This document shows positions 1 through 5,995 of a stretch of DNA of 10,209 bases, in pieces. The position numbers and the translations under genes are program-made. Position 1 is the stretch's first letter, and each line of letters begins with the position of its first letter. The stretch comes from Sva-07 sp964549065. GTDB lineage: Bacteria > Actinomycetota > Acidimicrobiia > Acidimicrobiales > Ilumatobacteraceae. The notes beneath the pieces were generated by a model, which did not search any database, was not told where the DNA came from, and was given only the letters and a program-made list of their open reading frames with translations. The stretch spans positions 1 through 10,209 of the forward strand of contig CAZJUC010000111.1 in assembly GCA_964549065.1 (NCBI GenBank), given 5' to 3'.

Positions 1-772
1 CGAACGCGGCGACCATCAGGCGGGTGTAGCCGAACACGGCCTGGGCCTGCTGCAGGCCGAGCCCTTCGGCGCCGCCGACGAGACGGTCGACACCCACCTC
101 GACGTCCTGTAGCGACAGCGCAGCGGTGTTGCTGGCGCGGATGCCGTGCTTGTCCTCGGGTTTGCCGTGGTCGAACCCGGCGGTGTCCTTGTCGACCACG
201 AACCAACTCGGGCCGTCGGGCGCCATCGCCAGGATCGTGTACACGTCGGCGTAGCCGCCGTTGGAGATCCACTGCTTGTTGCCGGTGATCCGGTAGCCGA
301 CGATCTCGTCGCCGTCCATCACGCGTTCGGCCACGGTACGCATCGACGCGAGATCGCTGCCGGCCTCCGGTTCGGTGGCGCCGTAGGCCATGAGCATGCC
401 CTCGGCGACCTGGGTGAGCCAGCGTTTCTGCTGCTCGTCGGTGCCGCCGAACATGATCGGATCGGCCCCGAGGAAGGTGGCGAGCACGCCGGTGGCGATA
501 CCGACGTCGATCGACGCCATCAGCTCACACACGCGGTAGACGTCGAACGAACTGCCGCCCATCCCGCCGAGTTCCTCGCGGATGAACAGCAACGAGATCC
601 CGAGCTGGTCACCGCACATGCCGCGGACGATCTCCTCCGGGAAGATGTCGGTCTCGTCGATCTCGAGCAGTTTCGCGTCGGTCAACTCTCCGTGTGCGAA
701 CGCGGTGATCGTGTCGATCATCATCTCGAAGGTGTCGAGATCGACCCCCTCGACGGTTGTTCCTGCGGTCAT
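1..772 (-). CDS. Acyl-CoA dehydrogenase family protein, N-terminal 257 residues (3' end outside window)
   Basis: FAD-dependent acyl-CoA dehydrogenases oxidise an acyl-CoA at the alpha-beta bond and pass electrons to electron-transfer flavoprotein, as in beta-oxidation or branched-chain amino-acid breakdown. The frame reads minus-strand from ATG at 772 and is open to the window edge. The N-terminal helical domain covers about residues 1-125. The middle beta domain carries the family signature YGATEPEAGSD (130-140), followed by ITGNKQWISNGGYADVY (162-178), and KHGIRASNTA (208-217), the usual substrate/FAD-contact region. The visible end, RLMVAAF, is where the C-terminal helical domain begins, so the catalytic Glu lies outside the window. 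The start is supported by GGAG six nt upstream. The lipoprotein gene ends 166 nt upstream on the same strand, so this gene probably has its own promoter. Family is certain; substrate cannot be told. Confidence 0.93.
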   Translation of the reverse strand, partial: MTAGTTVEGVDLDTFEMMIDTITAFAHGELTDAKLLEIDETDIFPEEIVRGMCGDQLGISLLFIREELGGMGGSSFDVYRVCELMASIDVGIATGVLATFLGADPIMFGGTDEQQKRWLTQVAEGMLMAYGATEPEAGSDLASMRTVAERVMDGDEIVGYRITGNKQWISNGGYADVYTILAMAPDGPSWFVVDKDTAGFDHGKPEDKHGIRASNTAALSLQDVEVGVDRLVGGAEGLGLQQAQAVFGYTRLMVAAF

Positions 773-778
773 GTCCCA

Positions 779-782
779 CTCC
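779..782 (-). promoter_or_regulatory. Ribosome binding site of the acyl-CoA dehydrogenase gene
   Basis: On the minus strand AACGGAG precedes the ATG at 772, with six nt between GGAG and the start. It is one of only two clear Shine-Dalgarno sequences in the window and fixes the start codon. Confidence 0.7.
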
Positions 783-909
783 GTTCTGATGCTCGATGGC
801 ATCGGCGTGAGGCACAACTCTCGCGAAGTTTTTCGACCGTTTCCAGAGGAAGACGTCCCGTGTCCCGGTAACAGCGGGCTCCAGCGTCCCCGGGGCTCGT
901 GCGTCAGCG

Positions 910-929
910 GCCGAGCGCCGCCGCTCGGC
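910..929 (-). terminator. GC-rich hairpin just after the lipoprotein gene
   Basis: An 8-bp perfect stem (910-917 with 922-929) closes a 4-nt loop, starting about ten nt after the lipoprotein stop codon on the minus strand. No T-tract follows, so this is at best an actinobacterial-type terminator without a U-run. A chance stem in GC-rich DNA is possible. Confidence 0.35.
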
Positions 930-938
930 GGGCTGCGC

Positions 939-1868
939 TCACCAATCGACCTCGGGGGTCGGCGGAAACAGAACGTCCCGCTCGTCGGCGAGTCGGGCAC
1001 AGTCCCAGTCGGCGTCGACGCGCTGCAGGATGATCGGGCTCTTCGAGAGATCGGGCAACTGGCCCCAGTTGGCGGGTGAGCTCGCGAAGATGGGGTCGCT
1101 GGCACCGATCACCAGTTGCTCGGAGTCGTCGGTGACCGTGCCGGTCAGCAGGTCGGGCCCAGTGAGGAACGCCTCGTAGGCGAAGATCTCGCGCCGGGCG
1201 ATGTACAACTCGCCGGACAGATCGTCGCTCACCCTGATGGTGACCGTGATGCCTGGCTTGCTGTCACCGTCGTCGTCGACGATGCGCGGGTCGGCGGGGT
1301 CGGTCGGCAGCGGTTCGTTCGCCGGGTCGTCGAGGCGGATGCCCACCGGCGTCGGTGTCGGAGCTCGCCGGACGCGCAGGACGCCCTCGACCGTGTCGAC
1401 GGTGACCGGTGTGGGTGGTGGTTCGATCGCCTGCGTCGCGGCGTCGGACAGGGACGTCTCGATCGGCTGATCGGTGCGCTGCTCCGAGAAGCAGAAGCTC
1501 GCCTGGTCGATCAGCCGGCCCTCGACCACGTCGAAGTCGTTGAAGCCGTAGCTGATGATCAACGTCTTGAGGGTGTCATCCTCGTAGGCGACGACGTCGT
1601 AGTGGGCCCAGCGCCCGACGAGCTCCTCGCCGATCACCGCGTCGTCGCCCGGGATCGTCTCGGTCGTCGGGTCGCTCCCGGTGTCGGACACCGCCGTGTC
1701 GCTCGTCGACGTCGTGTCGGTCGAGTCGATCATGTCGGTCGTCGGTGCCGTCGAGGCCGGGGTCGGAGTGGCCGACGCGACGGCCTCGGCGTCGGTGTCG
1801 ACAGCCGAGTTGTCGGCGCACGCCGAGACCGCGAGTGCGCCGAGTCCGAGCAGCAGGAGTGGTCGCAT
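939..1868 (-). CDS. Secreted lipoprotein of unknown function with an Asp-rich loop
   Basis: A 309-residue protein. The start is set at ATG 1868 because it gives a classical lipoprotein signal: MRPLLLLGLGALAVSAC with lipobox VSA-C and lipidated Cys17. An upstream in-frame ATG at 1916 would put an unsuitable Arg/His-rich stretch in front. Residues 18-75 form a Ser/Thr/Asp/Pro-rich linker, typical of exported actinobacterial lipoproteins. The folded part (about 78-309) includes WAHYDVVAYEDD, a second Cys pair (126 and 290) that could form a disulfide, and IVDDDGDSKPGITVTI (196-211). That last segment resembles DxDxDG calcium-binding loops and sits between two beta strands. I do not recognise the family; a metal-stabilised beta domain outside the membrane is an inference. 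A -10 box six nt before the ATG suggests leaderless transcription. It is divergent from the zinc dehydrogenase at 1941. Confidence 0.85.
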   Translation of the reverse strand: MRPLLLLGLGALAVSACADNSAVDTDAEAVASATPTPASTAPTTDMIDSTDTTSTSDTAVSDTGSDPTTETIPGDDAVIGEELVGRWAHYDVVAYEDDTLKTLIISYGFNDFDVVEGRLIDQASFCFSEQRTDQPIETSLSDAATQAIEPPPTPVTVDTVEGVLRVRRAPTPTPVGIRLDDPANEPLPTDPADPRIVDDDGDSKPGITVTIRVSDDLSGELYIARREIFAYEAFLTGPDLLTGTVTDDSEQLVIGASDPIFASSPANWGQLPDLSKSPIILQRVDADWDCARLADERDVLFPPTPEVDW

Positions 1869-1874
1869 CCGGTG

Positions 1875-1880
1875 ACGATA
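1875..1880 (-). promoter_or_regulatory. Candidate -10 box of a leaderless promoter (lipoprotein gene)
   Basis: Minus-strand TATCGT fits TANNNT and ends six nt before the ATG at 1868. Initiation at the usual 6-8 nt would therefore start the transcript at or next to the A of the ATG. No Shine-Dalgarno is seen and no convincing -35 was found. Confidence 0.4.
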
Positions 1881-1940
1881 TCGGGGGTGCCTCCGCCGGG
1901 ACGTCGGGCCGTGCACCTACCGGCTGCCAAGATCTCGGCC

Positions 1941-2882
1941 ATGCGAGCGGTGCGAGTACACAACGGTCGGGTTGCGGTCGACGAGATCGCCGGGCAGGCC
2001 GGACCCGGCATCCGGGTGCGGGTCCGTTCCGCCGGGATCTGCGGTTCGGACCTGCACCTGATCGATGCCGGGGTGGTCGAGGCGGCAGGGGTCACACTCG
2101 GCCACGAGGTGGCCGGCATCACCGACGACGGCACGCCGGTCGCGATCGAGCCGCTCTCGCCGTGCGGCGTCTGCGACCCGTGTCTCGAAGGTGACGACAA
2201 CCTGTGTCGCACCGGTGGCGCCATGCTGTTCGGTGTCGGCCGCAACGGAGGAATGGCCGACGAGATGTGGGTGCCCGCCCGAGCACTGGTGCCGTTGCCG
2301 GCGGGCGTCGACGTCCGCGATGCCTCGCTGGTCGAACCGCTCGCCGTCGTGGTGCACTCGTTCCGCCGTGCTGCGGTGCGGCCCGACCAGCGCGTGGCGG
2401 TGGTCGGCGGTGGCGCCATCGGGCTCTGCGCCGTGGCGGTCGGGCGCGCGCTCGGCTGTGAGGTGGGCCTGTCGGCTCGGCACGAGCATCAGCGGGCGGC
2501 CGGGGAGCGTCTCGGCGCCTCGGAGATCTCCGGCGAGTACGACGTGGTGATCGAAGCTGCCGGCACCGAGAGTGCCTTGGCGTCGGCCGTCGAATTGGCG
2601 AAACCGTCGGCCCAGGTCGCCATCCCGGGGATCTACTGGGGGCCGGTGACGCTCCCGGGTCTCGCGATGTGCCTCAAGCAGGTCAGCTTGTGTCCGACGA
2701 CGCTCTACGGACGCCATGCCGGCGGCCGCGACGTCGACAACGCTGCGGCGTTGCTCGCCACCACCCCCGAGTTCGCACGCACCCTCGTCACCCATCGCTT
2801 CCCGCTCGACGCCGCGCCCGAGGCGTTCACGGCCGCCGCGGGCCGGTCGGCCGGGGCGATCAAGGTGATCCTCGAGCCCTGA
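1941..2882 (+). CDS. Zinc-dependent medium-chain alcohol/polyol dehydrogenase, short form
   Basis: A 313-residue MDR-superfamily enzyme expected to oxidise an alcohol or polyol with NAD(P), of the threonine/sorbitol/butanediol dehydrogenase type. Catalytic zinc ligands are visible as GICGSD (Cys34), GHE (His55) and VEP (Glu132). The structural zinc lobe has four Cys at 75, 78, 81 and 89 (PCGVCDPC, then LCR). The Rossmann motif is VVGGGAIG (155-161 region). The segment after it is compressed: LGCEVGLSARHEHQRAAGERLGASEISGEYDVVIEAAG goes almost directly from the LGA motif to DVVIEAAG. The usual 20 or so residues are missing, which explains a length about 30 below the family norm. The Arg after strand 2 instead of an acidic residue suggests NADP preference (inference). 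The start is ATG 1941, with no good Shine-Dalgarno; GTG 1911 is an in-frame alternative. Two hairpins follow the stop. Confidence 0.9.
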   Translation: MRAVRVHNGRVAVDEIAGQAGPGIRVRVRSAGICGSDLHLIDAGVVEAAGVTLGHEVAGITDDGTPVAIEPLSPCGVCDPCLEGDDNLCRTGGAMLFGVGRNGGMADEMWVPARALVPLPAGVDVRDASLVEPLAVVVHSFRRAAVRPDQRVAVVGGGAIGLCAVAVGRALGCEVGLSARHEHQRAAGERLGASEISGEYDVVIEAAGTESALASAVELAKPSAQVAIPGIYWGPVTLPGLAMCLKQVSLCPTTLYGRHAGGRDVDNAAALLATTPEFARTLVTHRFPLDAAPEAFTAAAGRSAGAIKVILEP

Positions 2883-2894
2883 CCCACCCTCGCC

Positions 2895-2932
2895 GATGAG
2901 CGAAACCCCGGCATCTGGGGATCTCGCTCATC
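2895..2932 (+). terminator. Hairpin A of the GATGAGC family, downstream of the zinc dehydrogenase
   Basis: Outer stem GATGAGCGA with TCGCTCATC (9 bp), a small internal loop, then inner stem CCCC (2906-2909) with GGGG (2917-2920) around a 7-nt loop. It begins 12 nt after the dehydrogenase stop codon, the right place for a terminator, but there is no T-run. It belongs with the hairpins at 2966-3005 and 5953-5990. Confidence 0.55.
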
Positions 2933-2965
2933 ACCGCCTCGGCTCGCACCGGCACATGCCGTCAC

Positions 2966-3005
2966 CGATGAGCCACACCCCCGCATCCGGGGGTGTGGCT
3001 CATCG
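2966..3005 (+). terminator. Hairpin B of the GATGAGC family: perfect 18-bp stem
   Basis: The left arm 2966-2983 pairs without mismatch with 2988-3005 around the 4-nt loop CATC. The outer part reads GATGAGCCACACCCCC. It lies 72 nt after hairpin A in direct orientation, so the pair looks like a diverged tandem duplication. The very stable stem can stop transcription or act as an mRNA end. No T-tract follows. Confidence 0.6.
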
Positions 3006-3183
3006 CCTGGCCATGCAGCGGTCGAACCGACCGATGCTGATGTCGCGGCCATCGCTCGCAGAGATTTCGATCAGAGCAGGATCTTTTTCGCCGATGGGAA
3101 TGGAGGAGCCCGACGGGAGGTTGTCAACAGCTGTCGAACCAGCGACGTCCCCCGACGAAACCACAGAGAAACAGCACGTCTTC

Positions 3184-3591
3184 ATGTTCACCCGCAAGCA
3201 CACCCTCCACCCCTCCCTCCTCGACAGCGAGCTGGGTCGCTCCGTGCCCGTGAGCGAACTCCGGACGCTCGATCGCCTCGCCACCACCGTCCAGATCGAT
3301 GCCGGCGACGAGATCATGCACGCCGACGACTTCGGTCGCGAGTGCTTCGTCGTCATCGACGGTGAATTCGAGATCCAACTCGACGACGACACCATCACCG
3401 TCCGTTCCGGCGCCGTCATCGGCGAGTTGGCGCTGCTGACCCTCAAGCGTCGCACCGCGTCGGTGGTCGCAACGGCTGACTCGAGTGTGTACGTCCTCAA
3501 CCGGGCCGAGTTCGCCACCGTGCTCGACGTGTGCCCGAAGCTGTCACGCCACGTGCTCGACGGCGCCGTTCGTCGCGCTGTCGCCGCCTGA
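3184..3591 (+). CDS. Small stand-alone cyclic-nucleotide-binding (CRP-type cNMP) domain protein
   Basis: A 135-residue protein made of one cNMP-binding beta-barrel with no DNA-binding helix-turn-helix or kinase domain, so it is a receptor or scaffold rather than a CRP regulator. The barrel runs from about residue 18 (SVPVSELRTLDRLA) through FVVIDGEFEI (55-64). The phosphate-binding cassette is GELALLTLKRRTASV (80-94). Glu81 and Arg90, the residues that contact the ribose and cyclic phosphate in this family, are both present, so ligand binding is plausible. C-terminal helices follow, from about 105. The start was chosen at ATG 3184 because codon usage becomes gene-like only there; in-frame ATG 3094 and TTG 3121 are possible. 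The Shine-Dalgarno is weak (GAGAA, 13 nt away). It converges on the DUF1269 gene with 13 nt between the stops. Confidence 0.85.
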   Translation: MFTRKHTLHPSLLDSELGRSVPVSELRTLDRLATTVQIDAGDEIMHADDFGRECFVVIDGEFEIQLDDDTITVRSGAVIGELALLTLKRRTASVVATADSSVYVLNRAEFATVLDVCPKLSRHVLDGAVRRAVAA

Positions 3592-3604
3592 CGCTCAGTC
3601 GCGC

Positions 3605-4210
3605 TCAGGATTCGAGCGCAGCGCGCAGTTGGTCGTAGGCGTAGTCGGGCATCGAGGTGTAGAGCAGTTCGGCGCCCGAGAAACGCCGTGCCTCGTCCGC
3701 CAGCGCCGGCACGTGGACGTGCTCGGCCAGGATGACCACCGTCGAGGTGCCGGGCTCGACCGCGTCTCGGAACCATGCCACCCATTCGTCGGGGATGCCG
3801 AGATCGACGATCTTGGCGGTGACCGCACCCGACGCCGCGCCGATGCCGAGCCCGGCGATCCATCCGACGGGTCCGCCGAGCACCAACCCGAGGAGACTGG
3901 TCCACATCGCCCCGTTCAACGCGGCGCGCCCCGGTGTGGGGTCGATCGTCTCGACCACCTTCACCGACCCGTCGTCGCTCTTGTTCACGACGACGGCGTC
4001 CTGCAGGTCGAGTGCGCCCGATTCCTTCAGACCGCCCATCGCCAACAGGTACTGCTGGGCGAGCACCTGACGGTCGAACGACACGCCGATGATCACCGGC
4101 GCCCCCGGGTCGGAGATGACGCGAGCATCCGGCTCGATGCCGGCGCGCAAGGACGGATCCGGCGGATCGAATGCCGGCTGGGACGCACCTGACGGCGGCT
4201 GCTCGCTCAT
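3605..4210 (-). CDS. DUF1269-like membrane-associated protein
   Basis: A 201-residue protein of unknown biochemical role, resembling the DUF1269 (predicted membrane protein) family. A disordered Pro/Ser-rich N-terminus (1-35) precedes a beta-alpha start, VIIGVSFDRQVLAQQYLLAMGGL (39-61), and DAVVVNKSDDGSVKVVET (71-88). A Gly-rich hydrophobic hairpin follows at about 96-132 (LLGLVLGGPVGWIAGLGIGA), with GxxxG-like spacing, likely one or two membrane-inserted helices. A second alpha/beta half then contains IPDEWVAWFRDAVEPG (139-154) and STVVILAEHV (156-165). The order alpha/beta, Gly-rich hairpin, alpha/beta is the DUF1269 arrangement. The start is ATG 4210; no strong Shine-Dalgarno is visible. 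The hydrolase lipoprotein gene ends 49 nt upstream on the same strand, so co-transcription is possible. Confidence 0.82.
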   Translation of the reverse strand: MSEQPPSGASQPAFDPPDPSLRAGIEPDARVISDPGAPVIIGVSFDRQVLAQQYLLAMGGLKESGALDLQDAVVVNKSDDGSVKVVETIDPTPGRAALNGAMWTSLLGLVLGGPVGWIAGLGIGAASGAVTAKIVDLGIPDEWVAWFRDAVEPGTSTVVILAEHVHVPALADEARRFSGAELLYTSMPDYAYDQLRAALES

Positions 4211-4259
4211 GACCGAGAGTCTGCCACCCACTGCCCACTGCCACGCCCCGTCGGCAGGC

Positions 4260-5468
4260 CTACTTCGAGGTGATCGTGACGCCGTCGGTGACGGCCGACT
4301 CGTCGAGACCCACCGGCTCGGCGTCGATGCCGAACACCCAGCGATAGAAGCCCGTGGCCGCCTGGTCGATGCCCGGCCACACCTCCTGCACCGGACGATT
4401 CGGCTCGTCGCATCCATCGGTGGCGAGCGTGCGCAGACCGTCGTCGAGGAAGGCGCCGAGACCGGCCTGCTCGCCGAGGTCGATCAGGTTCGAGTCGCCC
4501 GAGCCGATCGCGCAGAGGTCGGAGAACGCGAGATGGCCCGCATCGGCGAACACCCACAGCCACGACGGGGGAGGCGCGAGCTCGAAAGCCTCGGCAGTGC
4601 GTGCCGGCTCGATGATCGCATCGAGTTCGCCGGCCATGAACAGCGACGGGACCTCGGGCACGTTGTCGCGCAGGCCGGACGCGTACGACACGTAGCCGAG
4701 GATTCCCTCGTCGAGCGCGACCTCCGAGATCGTCCCACCGCCCGCCGAGTGGCCACCGAGGGCGACACGCTCGTTGTCGAGCACGCCGCCCAGGATCGGA
4801 TCGTCGTCGAGGGTGGTCAACAGCGTCCGCATCGAGCGCATCTGGTCGACGGCCGGCGGCTGCCCCTCGCTGGTGCCGCCGAGGCGGTTGTCCAGGTCGC
4901 GGCTCGGGTGGTCGGTGGACGCCGTCACGATGCCCCATGAGGCCAGGTGCTCGGCGATGTGGCTCGACTGCAGGCGGAATGCCGTCGAACCGTGGCTGAA
5001 CAGCACGATCGGGAACGGGCCGTCGTCGGCGGCAGTGCCGTCGCGGGTCGCTTCGATCGTGAACGTGTCGTCGATGTCGCCGGTCAGCAGCTCGCCGACA
5101 GCCGGTGGCAGGAACTCGCGCACGTTGTAGACGACCGTGCCGCCAGCGGCGGACTCGTCGGCCGGGTACCAGACCTCGACGAGGCCACCTTCGGGCAGCT
5201 CGCGGGTGACGACACCGACGGCGTAGGGGCCGCGTGCGGCGAGTTCGGCGGCGGTGACATCGGGCTCGGGTGCCTGCGTGGTCGCCGGCGTGGTGTCGAG
5301 CGGCTCGGTCGTCGTTGCCGCGGCGTCGGTGGTCTCGGGCGACGGCGGTTCGGTCGTCTCCGGCGTCGCCTCGGTGCCGACGGTGGTGGGACCCGAAGTC
5401 TCGGAGTCGGAGCCGCACGCCGCTGCGATCAGCGCGGTGGCGAAGAGAACGGGGAGGAGTCGCTTCAT
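4260..5468 (-). CDS. Secreted alpha/beta-hydrolase lipoprotein (PAF-acetylhydrolase/dienelactone-hydrolase-like)
   Basis: A 402-residue lipid-anchored esterase or lipase-like protein. The signal peptide MKRLLPVLFATALIAAAC ends in lipobox AAA-C with Cys18. A Thr/Pro/Glu-rich linker follows to about residue 72. The hydrolase domain shows oxyanion-side LFSHGS (156-161), nucleophile elbow GGHSAGG (Ser241), the acid after AGELD (Asp283) and DAGHLAF (His312), a complete catalytic triad. STAFRLQSSHIAEHLASWGIVTASTDHPSR (161-190) resembles the cap region of PAF-acetylhydrolase and chlorophyllase-type enzymes. Cys319 and Cys353 could form an extracytoplasmic disulfide. The likely role is hydrolysis of an ester (lipid, polyester or small ester) at the outer face of the membrane; the substrate is unknown. 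Start ATG 5468 fits the signal peptide. No Shine-Dalgarno is seen; a -10-like TACGCT ends eight nt upstream, suggesting a leaderless mRNA. Confidence 0.92.
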   Translation of the reverse strand: MKRLLPVLFATALIAAACGSDSETSGPTTVGTEATPETTEPPSPETTDAAATTTEPLDTTPATTQAPEPDVTAAELAARGPYAVGVVTRELPEGGLVEVWYPADESAAGGTVVYNVREFLPPAVGELLTGDIDDTFTIEATRDGTAADDGPFPIVLFSHGSTAFRLQSSHIAEHLASWGIVTASTDHPSRDLDNRLGGTSEGQPPAVDQMRSMRTLLTTLDDDPILGGVLDNERVALGGHSAGGGTISEVALDEGILGYVSYASGLRDNVPEVPSLFMAGELDAIIEPARTAEAFELAPPPSWLWVFADAGHLAFSDLCAIGSGDSNLIDLGEQAGLGAFLDDGLRTLATDGCDEPNRPVQEVWPGIDQAATGFYRWVFGIDAEPVGLDESAVTDGVTITSK

Positions 5469-5476
5469 CGTGCGGG

Positions 5477-5482
5477 AGCGTA
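5477..5482 (-). promoter_or_regulatory. Candidate -10 box of a leaderless promoter (hydrolase lipoprotein)
   Basis: Minus-strand TACGCT matches TANNNT and ends eight nt before ATG 5468, with no Shine-Dalgarno between. The -35 region is weak. The call rests mainly on the same arrangement recurring at other genes in this window. Confidence 0.35.
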
Positions 5483-5548
5483 TGTGGCCGGCGCCCGACG
5501 AAACGAAGTCACCCCTGCCGTCACACGTCGCCGGGCCGACCGTGACAG

Positions 5549-5577
5549 TTCACCTCACCCCAAAGCCCCGGTACCCT
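5549..5577 (+). promoter_or_regulatory. Candidate promoter of the small basic protein gene
   Basis: TTCACC (5549-5554; four of six consensus -35 bases) is separated by 17 nt from TACCCT (5572-5577; TANNNT). Initiation near 5584 would give a leader of about 25 nt that includes the Shine-Dalgarno at 5594-5600. It sits in the divergent gap between the hydrolase and this gene. Confidence 0.4.
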
Positions 5578-5593
5578 CCAGAGGTCCCCGAAC

Positions 5594-5600
5594 AGAAGGA
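5594..5600 (+). promoter_or_regulatory. Ribosome binding site fixing the GTG start at 5609
   Basis: AGAAGGA lies eight nt before GTG 5609. No other start codon lies at a suitable distance, so the GTG start is well supported. Confidence 0.75.
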
Positions 5601-5608
5601 ACAGCATC

Positions 5609-5932
5609 GTGGCCCAGGCCAAACTCACCCCGCTCCAGCAAGCCGAAGCCGACCGCAAGGCCGCCGAAGCAGCGCGTGCCAACAAGGCGCCGACGACCTA
5701 CTCCGACGAGGAGAAGGCGACTCGCAAAGAGCGCGTCGCCAAGGCCAAGGATGCAATGAGTCGCTCGGTCGGTCTGAAGGGTGCGCACGTCCAACCGGCT
5801 CGTGCCGCGATCAAGAAGTACCTCCAGAACCTGAACGACCCCAAGCAGCCGGACGATCAGCAGTTCGAGACGCTGATCGAGGCGCCGTTCAAGGCGCCAC
5901 CCAAGAAGAAGACCAACGACCGCCGCTTCTGA
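5609..5932 (+). CDS. Small Lys/Ala-rich conserved-type hypothetical protein
   Basis: A 107-residue, highly charged soluble protein I do not recognise. The start is GTG, supported by AGAAGGA at the right spacing. Residues 7-27 (TPLQQAEADRKAAEAARANK) and 33-70 are predicted strongly helical and rich in Ala, Lys, Arg and Glu. The middle carries KDAMSRSVGLKGAHVQPARAAIKKYLQNLND (47-77), and the C-terminus is a basic, Pro/Lys-rich tail (FKAPPKKKTNDRRF). There is no signal peptide, membrane segment or Cys. The net positive charge would suit nucleic-acid or ribosome contact, but nothing in the sequence proves this. Codon use and the good RBS argue it is a real, probably well-expressed gene. Hairpin C at 5953-5990 separates it from the convergent gene ending at 5996. 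Confidence 0.82.
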   Translation: MAQAKLTPLQQAEADRKAAEAARANKAPTTYSDEEKATRKERVAKAKDAMSRSVGLKGAHVQPARAAIKKYLQNLNDPKQPDDQQFETLIEAPFKAPPKKKTNDRRF

Positions 5933-5952
5933 CCCGGGCCATCACCAGTTCG

Positions 5953-5990
5953 GACGAGCGAATCTCCCGGATGGCACCGGGTCGCTCGTC
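5953..5990 (+). terminator. Hairpin C of the GATGAGC family between two convergent genes
   Basis: Outer stem GACGAGCGA with TCGCTCGTC (9 bp), inner stem CCCGG (5966-5970) with CCGGG (5977-5981), loop ATGGCA. It lies between stop codons at 5932 (plus) and 5996 (minus), the place for a bidirectional terminator. Sequence and architecture match hairpins A and B, with paired T-A to C-G changes. Confidence 0.6.
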
Positions 5991-5995
5991 GCACG

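Larger units (their letters stand above)
2883..3183. other. Gene-free stretch of about 300 nt with two tandem hairpins
   Basis: Two related stem-loops at 2895-2932 and 2966-3005 have a 72-nt period. The frame of the following gene stays open through this stretch. Its codons between 3094 and 3183 have only about 70 percent G/C at third positions, against near 95 percent after 3184, and include AGG, TTG, TCA and ACA, so it looks untranslated. Purine-rich GGAGGAG (3102-3108) and GGGAGG (3115-3120) resemble Shine-Dalgarno sequences. The only start near them, TTG 3121, is too close to the second and too far from the first. No convincing promoter was found, though one for the cyclic-nucleotide-binding gene is expected here. 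Confidence 0.6.

Noticed and set aside
146..1079. Two overlapping plus-strand open frames over the acyl-CoA dehydrogenase and the lipoprotein end.
   Set aside because: They lie antisense to genes with clear family motifs, and their own products show no recognisable domain.
1116..1940. Long open frame on the plus strand upstream of the zinc dehydrogenase, which would make a 588-residue fusion.
   Set aside because: It is antisense to the lipoprotein gene, is Arg/Gly/Val-rich without domains, and homology begins only at residue MRAVRV (1941). It is a GC-driven shadow.
2895..3005. The two tandem hairpins considered as a CRISPR array or attachment site.
   Set aside because: There are only two diverged units, each palindromic over its full length, with no spacer-like unique segments, no cas genes and no integrase.
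4226..4245. Short GGCAGTGG-type direct repeats upstream of the DUF1269 gene.
   Set aside because: They are only a few units of 8 nt in a 49-nt gap with no matching copies elsewhere, too short to argue for an operator.
4207..5418. A 403-codon minus-strand frame overlapping the hydrolase lipoprotein.
   Set aside because: The product is almost all Arg, Gly, Pro and His, as expected for an off-frame reading of a high-GC gene. The overlapping frame has a signal peptide and catalytic triad.
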